The position numbers were made by a program, and so were the translations under genes. 64,000 nucleotides of DNA from contig JACDTU010000021.1 of the NCBI GenBank assembly GCA_022376465.1, positions 478,922 to 542,921 on the forward strand, given 5' to 3'. Origin of the DNA: Cubamyces lactineus. Its lineage: Eukaryota > Basidiomycota > Agaricomycetes > Polyporales > Polyporaceae. The notes beneath the pieces were generated by a model. The model saw nothing but the letters and a program-made list of their open reading frames with translations, was not told the DNA's origin and searched no databases. Within the stretch, counting starts at the first letter, position 1; every line of letters begins with the position of its first letter. Below are positions 46,929-54,404 of the stretch, in pieces.

Positions 46929-48527
46929 GTCGGGATTGGTTTCTATCAGGTGTAGGCTAGGGTGGAGAGGGGTAGCTCTTATATGAGGATTGGAAAGGCA
47001 CGATTATTGTGAACACCGCCTCGCAACCCATGCTCTCAATGAAGTGCTAGAAGGAAACGGAAGATGCCGATACGATCTTCAGATATGGGCGTGTCGATGA
47101 ATGGGCGTTGCCAATACTATTCTCTGGCTGTTGCCATCGAGTCATTAAAGACGAATGGCAATCGGCTTGCATACTAAGTATGTGGCTGATGCACCAGTAA
47201 ATAGCTATGTGCTGGATCACTCTAAGTAGGATACTTCGATTGCAAACCCGCGTCGCCACCCGCACGTGACCGTGTAGTTGCTCTTTGCGGACCGAGTACT
47301 GCTGCCAGTGCTAGGTGTAGGCACTCGACGCCTCGAAAAGGAGGTATCGGAAGTTCCTTATCGCTCGTATGTGGATCTTGGATGAAATATTCATATATCG
47401 ATGTGTGTCAGCATACCGCCACCAATGGTGCTACGCCGAGTTGGCTGCTCATTCCATCACAGGGCCATATTCTTGGATCTCTTGTCTGTGGACGAGGACG
47501 CTGCTGTGGCCCAAGAAGAGCGTTGTAAAATGGACGGCAGGTATGAATATCTATCCGAAGAGCCTCTAAGATTAGTCGCGACCTCTACCGGAGAGGGCTT
47601 CCTGAGTGCACGCATGGGTTGTTGGGACGGGGCTCTATATATAATCATTTGAGTTCTGATCCGTTGTATATCTGGGTTCTAACCCTGATGTACCCATCCT
47701 ACAGATAACAATGGCGGTCTCTCAGTGATAGACAATACGAACTCAAATCACCCAAAATATTGTTTTATCAAGCATGGCGTATCCCAAGGGCTACAGTACT
47801 CGACTCGGACCCTCCTCACACCCGACAAGCCTCCGACCTCCTACCCCATCACCTTTTCCTTCATCTGCACCATGTACCCAAGGGCCCTGATCACTGCCTG
47901 CCTTCATCCTGGATTAAGTCTTCCGAGTGCTCATTGATATATTCCTGTTATTATGGGCAGAGCATCGAGACTCGACGAGACACATTGCCAGAAGCCATAG
48001 CGCAGATCTCCGTCGACGCCATCATGAAGGATTTCATCCCAACGCATATCTTCAGATATCAAGAGCCCGTTATCAGCTGCATCGAATTTTCCTATACGGG
48101 ATGCAGATGGTACCAGGGTCCGAGAACGCCGCTGGGGATGAAGGTACTCTGCTGTGCCCCCTACTGAGGCGGAAAGATGCTCTGCCCGCTTTCTATTGCC
48201 AACCGGATCTCGCATCCGTTCTGCCGGGAAAACGCTGTGGCGGTCTTAGGAACCCAGATATCCTGATGTTGAATGAATGAAGATGCATGCCCGGCCCAGA
48301 CGCATGTACAGTACGTACTGCCAGTGGGACGCCATCCTCCATTACCAGCTGGCTTCGATCAATTCGGGAAGATGGCCAATCTGACGAAGAGATCCGACGA
48401 GGATGAACACCACGGTGAATGCTGTACGGCCGTAAAGTTTGGCGGTGGGACCAGACACCGCCACAACGGACTCGCTAGCCCTGCACGCTTGCACCTCGGC
48501 GTGGTGGCGCAATGGGGAGAAAGGCAG
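46929..48527. other. Gene-poor boundary next to the retrotransposon block
   Basis: 1.6 kb without a recognisable gene. Frames are short. A minus-strand hydrophobic frame near 48,350-48,460 (AFTVVFILVGSLRQIGHL) may be a scrap of a membrane-protein gene but stands alone. Confidence 0.45.
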
Positions 48528-49119
48528 TGTTGTCACGCCACGCAGGAGAGCGAGTGAAATGCTGTGCTGCGACACATCACCGTCGACGTAGTCTACAAAA
48601 ATTTAGTACGGCGCGAGCAGGGCTGAGCAGGGTATGCGGACAAAGACTTGCCTGGTAGTGGTATGACGAGCCTAGATCGGTCACGCGGTGGCTGAGCTAG
48701 GGGTCACGTCGCCTCGAGGAGTAGCGAAGAGGCGATTCGGGGATCGAAGGTCTTCTGAGAAGAGGCGAGTCGGGGTTCGGTGAATAGGCAATAGATAACC
48801 AGATCGAGCTGAGGTTCTTCGAAGAAGATCCTCGGTTTATATATACATGGCCGAGACTAATAATAGACCAGATCAATGTTCAGTACGGCTAAGTATAGCT
48901 GGGGCTGACTGTACATGGGAATAAAGGTGACGTGTCCTGAGAATAAATGATGTGGCACTGACGTGGCATGGGAGAGTAGAGCTAAGTATACAACACATGA
49001 GTAAGCCGCAGCAGGCTCGGCCTCCGGAACGTAAGCACGATACATAAGCATAGGACAAGTCACGAGACCAAGACGTAACCGTAACCGTAACAGTGGCCGT
49101 GTCACGCACCGTCGTAACA
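48528..49119 (-). repeat. 3' LTR of gypsy-1
   Basis: 592 bp. On the plus strand it begins TGTTGTCACG and ends CGTCGTAACA, so on the element strand it has the TG...CA form (TGTTACGACG...). A polypurine tract abuts it, and a TATA box (TATATATAA on the minus strand, about 48,837-48,845) lies in the middle. The outer boundary at 48,528 is inferred from the TGTT end; no second copy is available for comparison. Confidence 0.65.
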
Positions 49120-49130
49120 TTACCCCCTTC
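49120..49130 (-). other. Polypurine tract of gypsy-1
   Basis: GAAGGGGGTAA on the minus strand immediately before the LTR; primer site for plus-strand DNA synthesis. Confidence 0.75.
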
Positions 49131-49155
49131 ATATGGTCGACGACGACCTCGTCGT

Positions 49156-50457
49156 TCACCAATAATATTCGCAATTGTTGAGCCCGTCCGGGCCTTGTAG
49201 ACCGCACGCGGGGTCGTCCATAGTAGTGTCCGCGAGTTCGACAGGGGCCTGTACTCCCCAGGGTGTGTTTGCGTGCGCGTTCCTCGTCGCTTCCTCTAGC
49301 GAACTCGGGTAGAACTGCGAGTTGTTCGTCAGAGCCTGGCCATACGGAGGTGGCGGTATGACCGGGGCTTCCTCCGGGTACGCAGGTGCCGTAGTTGCAG
49401 GCCTCGTTGCGGGTTCGTAAGACAGCGAGTGCGTTCGGAATTGAACGTCTGCAAATGGAATCCGAGGAACCGGCGCTGAGGGTCCAGGGTTGGCGGTGGC
49501 TGGACCAGCTACCTCTACAGCGTAGGGCGTTGGTGGTCGCACTTGCCGCAGCGACGTGCGTCGCGCTACACGAGATTCGACTCCTTGTTCGCGTCGTCGC
49601 TGTATTATCGTCGCCTCTCGTGCTCGTCGGGTGTAGCTGCGGTGGTCGCGCGGTAGGTACGTGTAGTCCTCCCGCGAAGATCCAGGGATGGTATGGTACG
49701 CGGCAGGTCGTTCGCCGGACGGAGGTTCGAGCAATGGAATGAGATTGCGAGTATACGGCTGGTGTCGAACGGTGAAGGAAGGGGACTCCATGTGTTGAAT
49801 GAGACCGCGTCGCCCTCGACCATTGCGGAGTCGGAATCGACCGACCGATGCCTCGACGGAGCGGGCGTACTCAGTGACTTCTTGTGCCAATTCGAGGATG
49901 CGCTCGGCGTTGTCTTCGTAGAGATGGGTGATGTCAGAAACCTCTTTCCTTATGTCGTTGACAACTTCTTCGATATGGTCCAGTGCTTCTGCGACGGTCT
50001 TCATGCTCCTCTTTATCCTGCCAAGTTGTCCGCGAGCGTCTTCCCGGATCAGCGACGCCGACCCTCGCAGGTTGACCAGATGTCCGCCTATGTGGCCGAA
50101 CTCCCGTGCGTCGTTGAACATGTCCCGATATCTAGCGAGCGGATTGACTAGCTCGGGATCAGCGTGCACCGCATTGATGAGGGGTCCCGGAACCGTGAGG
50201 AGAGCATTGATGAGCCTTCGTCCTTCTCGCGAAGTGGGTTGGTCGACGAGGGAGTCGTTCGTAGCGAGCGACTCTAGATCAGACGTCTCGTCTGGTTCTT
50301 CAGGGTCACTTTCCGCTTCGTCGGTCTCGTCGTTGTACGGAGGAGGAGGAGCCGCAGGGGGAGGAATGTTTTCTTGGTCGCTCGGGTTCAGCGACTGCTC
50401 GGTGGTGACTGAGAAACTTTCCGGGGTCAAGTTCTCTGCAAACTCGAAGCTAGGCAT
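49156..50457 (-). CDS. Gypsy-1 ORF3: 433-residue extra protein with two PPPY motifs
   Basis: The first in-frame ATG is 50,457 (MPSFEFAENLTPESFS). It lies between the small ORFs and the LTR, the position of env-like genes in some LTR elements. The N-terminal 75 residues are acidic and Pro-rich with IPPPAAPPPPYNDE (PPPY at residues 38-41). The middle (about residues 110-230) is strongly helical and coiled-coil-like (DHIEEVVNDIRKEVSDI, ERILELAQEVTEYARSVEA). An Arg-rich stretch (RLRNGRGRRG, RRAREATIIQRRREQ) follows. The C-terminal part is Pro-rich with a second PPPY at 369-372 and ends CEYYW. No transmembrane helix, signal peptide, zinc knuckle or enzyme motif is seen. The frame is uninterrupted although pol is broken. 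I do not recognise a family. The start overlaps the stop of the preceding small ORF. Confidence 0.7.
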   Translation of the reverse strand: MPSFEFAENLTPESFSVTTEQSLNPSDQENIPPPAAPPPPYNDETDEAESDPEEPDETSDLESLATNDSLVDQPTSREGRRLINALLTVPGPLINAVHADPELVNPLARYRDMFNDAREFGHIGGHLVNLRGSASLIREDARGQLGRIKRSMKTVAEALDHIEEVVNDIRKEVSDITHLYEDNAERILELAQEVTEYARSVEASVGRFRLRNGRGRRGLIQHMESPSFTVRHQPYTRNLIPLLEPPSGERPAAYHTIPGSSREDYTYLPRDHRSYTRRAREATIIQRRREQGVESRVARRTSLRQVRPPTPYAVEVAGPATANPGPSAPVPRIPFADVQFRTHSLSYEPATRPATTAPAYPEEAPVIPPPPYGQALTNNSQFYPSSLEEATRNAHANTPWGVQAPVELADTTMDDPACGLQGPDGLNNCEYYW

Positions 50458-50602
50458 GATTGGGATAGATGGGGAGGCTGTCGGCAGGGATGTCGCGGTG
50501 TTCGATGATGAACTCGACAATGCGAAGGTAAAGGACGGCGTATGCGAGAATCCAGAGGAGGGCGAGTAGGAAGGTGATGGTCATGCACACGACAACGATC
50601 AT
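50450..50602 (-). CDS. Gypsy-1 small hydrophobic ORF B (50 aa)
   Basis: ATG 50,602 to TAG 50,450. One clear transmembrane helix near the N-terminus (MTITFLLALLWILAYAVLYL) is followed by a polar tail (RIVEFIIEHRDIPAD) ending PIYPNHA. The stop codon overlaps the ORF3 start in ATGCCTAG, so ribosomes finishing this frame would sit on the ORF3 start. Below the usual size cutoff for gene calling. No homologue recognised. Confidence 0.5.
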   Translation of the reverse strand: MIVVVCMTITFLLALLWILAYAVLYLRIVEFIIEHRDIPADSLPIYPNHA

Positions 50603-50664
50603 AGGGTGCGTTCGTCGTCAGACTCGGTGGAGCGAGCGGGGATTCTTATCGGTAGTGGGGCCGA

Positions 50665-50823
50665 TCAGTTGTCGGTGTGATGGAACTCACGCTCGAGGGA
50701 GTCGTGGGTGAGGCACGATGCGACGCAAAGGATTGGGAGGCAAATGGTAGCTGCAATGGTGGCGACGATGGTTGCGGGAATGGCGACAATGACGTAAGCA
50801 AGTCGTCCGATGAAATGGGGCAT
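50665..50823 (-). CDS. Gypsy-1 small hydrophobic ORF C (52 aa)
   Basis: ATG 50,823 follows directly on the TGA of ORF A (TGAATG, same frame), ending in TGA at 50,665. One long hydrophobic span (AYVIVAIPATIVATIAATI, then CLPILCVASC) with four Cys-containing positions near its end, and a polar tail (LTHDSLEREFHHTDN). Because it is in frame with ORF A, stop-codon readthrough would yield a joint three-helix protein. No homologue recognised. Confidence 0.5.
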   Translation of the reverse strand: MPHFIGRLAYVIVAIPATIVATIAATICLPILCVASCLTHDSLEREFHHTDN

Positions 50824-51057
50824 TCACCAGGTGCTGGAGGGGTCGCGGTTCTTGAGTGTTCGCTCAGCGATGCGGGTATGGAGATCGGAGAGATTGAAGT
50901 GGAGGAAGGTGAGGATGGAAGCGAGGACAAGGGTACAGTAGAGAGCGAAGATGAGTGCGGGGGATGGTTGGTCTCGGAGGGTGAAGTGGAGGAAGGCGAG
51001 TGTGGCGGAAACGAGGACGGCGCAGTAGAGGATGTGGAGTGATTCGAGAGAGGGCAT
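50824..51057 (-). CDS. Gypsy-1 small hydrophobic ORF A (77 aa, two helices)
   Basis: ATG 51,057 lies 10 nt after the pol stop. Two hydrophobic helices are near-repeats of each other: LYCAVLVSATLAFLHFTLRD and LYCTLVLASILTFLHFNLSD. A polar end (HTRIAERTLKNRDPSSTW) precedes TGA at 50,824. The internal repeat and the Asp/Arg pattern after each helix argue for selected protein structure rather than chance. No family recognised. Confidence 0.55.
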   Translation of the reverse strand: MPSLESLHILYCAVLVSATLAFLHFTLRDQPSPALIFALYCTLVLASILTFLHFNLSDLHTRIAERTLKNRDPSSTW

Positions 51058-51067
51058 GGTGAGAGAT

Positions 51068-53324
51068 TCAGGCGAGTTTCCTCGCCTTTTTATACCTCTC
51101 GAGGATCTCGGCAGCATTCGGCAGGAGCGCTGACTCAGGTTCCCATGTGTTTTCCGCTGATGAGTAACCCCGCCACTTGATTTGAAATCGGGGTTTTCCT
51201 CGGATCATCTTGTGTCCCACAATAGCTTCGACCTCGTACTCTTCTTCTCCATCAACCAGGTCAGGTGGGGGTCTCGTGTGATTGGGTCCGTGGGTGTCGT
51301 TTTCCTTATAGGGTGTCAGGAAACACGCATGAAACACGGGGTGGATCTTCCACGACTTCGGCAGTTCTAGACGGTATGTGACCGGTCCGATGACCTCGGT
51401 GATGCGGAACGGCCCTTCTCGTTTGGGTGCTAGCTTCCTCGAGGCATACGCAAGGTGCAGGTTCTTCCCTTCTAGCCAGACCTTCTGTCCTTTAGCGAAT
51501 TGGGTGAACTTCCCTCGATACCGGTTGGTCATGACGTTCCGTGCCAGTTCATGCGCTGCTAGTGCTTCGTCTCTTGCTTTCTGCAGGTTCGTAAGTCGTT
51601 CTTGCACTGCTGGGACGTTGGTTCGGGGGTACGCCAGCGGTATCAGTGGAGGATCGTAGCCCATCATGAGGTAGAATGGCGACGCGTTTCGGGCTGAGTG
51701 TAGGCATTGGTTATGCGCGACTTCCGCATCGGTGAGATGTTCTACCCATTCATCGGGTCTTCCTTCGCAGAATATTCGGAGGTAGACTTCAAGTTCTTGA
51801 TTAACTCTTTCCGTCTGTCCATCGGTCTGCGGATGATAGGCTGTGGAGGGTGACAATGTGATTCCAAGGAGTCGTCCTAGTTCCTTGGTGACGTTGGATA
51901 CGAACTGGGGTCCTCGGTCCGAGATGATTTTGCTGGGTAGTCCAAATCTTCTGTAAACGTGTCGATGGTAGAGTTCCGCCGTTCCGATTGCGTCCACCGT
52001 CTTCTTGCAGGGTGCAAAAATCACCCCCTTTGTAAGGCCTTGGTCGACCACGACCAAAATACTGTCGTAGCCATGCGATATCGGCAAGTCTGTGATGAGG
52101 TCCATGGTGACGTTTTCGAATGGTCGGGTGACGCCTGTAGCAGGAATTGCTTGTGGCGGCGGTGTCGTGGGGTGTGTGTTCGGTTTCGCTTGCTGACAGA
52201 TGGCGCAGCCTTCTACGTATTTGGATACCATGGTGTACATTCCCGGCCACCAGTAGGATCTTCGCAAGAGTTCTAGCGTCTTGAATTTGCCTGGATGTCC
52301 GGCGGCGGGTAGGTCGTGATGCTGTCGCACGAGGTCGGTTCGGAGAGTTTCGTCTGCAGGGACATAACAGCGATTCTTGTAAAAGACCAGTCCTTCTCTT
52401 TCGGACCAATCCGTCAAGGTGCTTCGTATTGGCGGAGGTCCGTGGTTCCGTAGCGCTGCCAGTGCATCGCAAAACAGGCGGTCTTGTTTTGCTAGTTCTT
52501 GAAACCTCGGTGCGACGGCTAGGTCAACTATTCGAACGAAGAGGTTATCTGGGAGCATCGTGCGTTCTACATTGTCATTGTCGGTTCCTTGTCGGTGGTC
52601 CGGTCGTCGTGATAGGGCGTCAGATTGGACCATGGCTGTTCCGGGTGTATGTACTAATGTCATGTCAAATTGGGAAAGGAAGAGCGCCCATCGTGCTTGT
52701 CGTCGGTTCAACTGTTGTGGATTTCGCCAGTAGGTCAAGTTCTTGTGGTCGGAGAGTATCGTTACTGGATGCCCTGATCCTTCTAGATAGTGTCGCCATG
52801 CTTTGAGCGCTCGAATGATCCCCAATAGTTCTTGGTCATAGATTTCATAGTTCCGTTCCGCTTCGGTGAATCCTTCCGATAGGTACGCGCAAGGTCGCAT
52901 GTCGCCGTTGATGTCGCGCTGTCGCAAGACCGCTCCCGTCGCCCATTGAGATGCGTCCGATTATACTAGGAATGGTTTGGTGACGTCCGGCATCTGTAGC
53001 ACGGGGGCCGTGGCGAAGCGGGTCTTGAGTTGGTCAAATGCTTTCTGGCATTCTGCGGACCATTCCCATTTGGCGTTCTTCTTGGTGAGTGCGTTCAGTG
53101 GTTGCGCGATCTCGGAAAAGTGGTCGATGAAGCGTCGATAGAAGTTCCCAAAACCCAGGAATGATCGGACGTCCTTTACGGTCGTTGGTTCCGGCCAATC
53201 GAGAATTCCTTTTAGTTTGACCGGGTCCATCGCAACGCTGTTTTCCCGAATGATCATTCCTAAGTATTCCACTTCTTCTGCGTCGAAGGTGCACTTTTCG
53301 AGTTTGAGGTAAAGGTCGTGTTCT
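51068..53324 (-). pseudogene. Gypsy-1 pol (RT C-terminus, RNase H, integrase, chromodomain), broken
   Basis: Starts mid reverse transcriptase ([22 protein letters not shown]) at the 53,324 junction. It continues through the RT thumb ([26 protein letters not shown]) to an in-frame TAA at 52,961-52,963 exactly where the RNase H domain begins (normally a CDAS-type segment; here stop then [12 protein letters not shown]). Downstream in the same frame: RNase H with [10 protein letters not shown], integrase zinc finger ([27 protein letters not shown]), DDE core ([32 protein letters not shown]), and a C-terminal chromodomain ([31 protein letters not shown]). It ends KARKLA. One stop plus loss of the 5' half make it non-functional. 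Confidence 0.9.
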
Positions 53325-53896
53325 TGTTACGCTCCGTGCTGTAACCCCGAAGTCCGATCCCCGAACCCCCGTACTCCGCTCCTTACCCCGCACTACGTAC
53401 TCCGCTTCCCCGTACTCCGCTCTTCCGTACCCCGTACCCCCGACTCCGTTCTCCGTACTCCGCACTTCATACTCCGTACTTCGGACTTCCCCCGACCCCA
53501 TGACTTACATGTCTCAGATAACCCCTCATGGCGCTACCTACATGAGGCTTTTGCTTACTGAGCTATCTACGTTATCTTACCCTTGGCAAGTTACTTCGTA
53601 CTTTCGTTCTACTCCTTCCTATCACGTACATCTCTTATTGTTTCTATCGGGTTTCTGACTTAGTATAAATACTGCCCCGGAATGTAGTAGCTACTCAGTT
53701 CGGAAACCTCGTTAACCTTGTACACTCGCCTTTCTGGACTTCCAGTCCGTACTCCGGCATTCACCCCCGGCCCCCTAGTTCCGACCAACCTTCGTTCCCT
53801 TCCCACCAAACCCCTTGACCCAACCCCGTTCCCAAGTCCGACCTCCGTCCCGTCAAGTCTGACGAACTTCTGAACCTAGAAGGCTGGGGAGCGACC
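53325..53896 (+). repeat. Partial LTR between gypsy-1 and copia
   Basis: Begins TGTTACGCT, the same terminus as the gypsy-2 LTR (TGTTACGCTTTC). It contains a TATA box (TATAAAT, 53,664-53,670) in plus orientation. Its first 170 bp are a degenerate repeat of CCGTACTCCGC-like units (about 53,335-53,500). It interrupts gypsy-1 pol on one side and is cut by the copia LTR at 53,897 on the other. No internal region of the parent element remains here. Boundaries inferred. Confidence 0.55.
53335..53500. repeat. Degenerate CCGTACTCCGC-type tandem repeat
   Basis: About ten imperfect 10-16 bp units built on CCGTACTCCG / CCCGTACCCC, in the U3-like part of the partial LTR. Confidence 0.7.
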
Positions 53897-54393
53897 TGTA
53901 AGTGACACAAGAGAGTCTTCAGTCTGTGAGCGAACGACTATATTGCATAGTACAAGTACCTGTAAGTGACACAAGAGAGCTACAAGTACTTGGTAAGTAA
54001 CTGCATAAGTAACCATAGGTAATGAAGGAACTTACTCTTCAGTCTGTGAGCGAACGACTGAAGAGTAGGGGCGAAGAATGTCCTCCTTATATACTGAGAG
54101 AGGAGTGCCATGAGTAAGCGAAGAAAGGAGGCATGTGATCGCTATGTACGATGAGTAAGACCATGGTGCGAGTATCGCGACATATGGTGTCATAGGTATA
54201 GAACCCTCTGGAAGGATCCGTAGCAGTGTAGAACGCAACGGAAAGATGGAGGGAATGAAAGAATGTCCAACTACAGTACGTACACTGAGCAGTCCATAAA
54301 AGGAATAAAGTCCATGCTGTGCGCATTGTAGGCGCCACAGCCACAAAGTCCACATTCCCGGTCCGGCACAGCCGATAACCTGGAAGTTCAACA
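53897..54393 (-). repeat. 3' LTR of the copia element
   Basis: Plus-strand ends TGTAAGTGAC...GTTCAACA; on the element strand TGTTGAACTTCC...ACTTACA. Follows the purine tract GAGTGGGAG. A TATA box (TATATAAGG, near 54,086-54,094) is present. The distal part has two copies of CTGTAAGTGACACAAGAGAG (53,896 and 53,960), so the true outer end may be 53,897 or 53,961. Confidence 0.7.
54034..54066 (-). other. 11-bp hairpin in the copia leader
   Basis: ACTCTTCAGTC and GACTGAAGAGT are perfect complements separated by 11 nt. It lies about 20 nt downstream of the LTR TATA box on the element strand, so it would be near the start of the genomic RNA. A related, partly repeated sequence lies at about 53,916-53,939. 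Confidence 0.85.
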
Positions 54394-54404
54394 CTCCCAC
54401 TCGT

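Larger units (their letters stand above)
48528..53324 (-). mobile_element. Gypsy-1: truncated Ty3/gypsy chromovirus with extra 3' ORFs
   Basis: Minus-strand element: 3' LTR (48,528-49,119), polypurine tract, ORF3, three small hydrophobic ORFs, then pol ending in a chromodomain. The 5' part (gag, protease, N-terminal reverse transcriptase with its YxDD box, and 5' LTR) is absent: coding homology stops exactly at 53,324, where another LTR begins. Pol also carries an in-frame stop. It is therefore defective by itself. Confidence 0.85.

Noticed and set aside
48342..48575. Hydrophobic minus frame with AFTVVFILVGSLRQIGHL
   Set aside because: Isolated hydrophobic span beside the LTR without flanking exons; could be a membrane-gene scrap but cannot be supported.
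49395..50569. Plus-strand frames opposite gypsy-1 ORF3
   Set aside because: Antisense shadows of ORF3; composition mirrors the coding strand.
50646..50930. Ser/Pro-rich 94-codon minus frame overlapping ORFs A and C
   Set aside because: Low-complexity frame shifted against A and C; the start-stop couplings fit A, C and B better.
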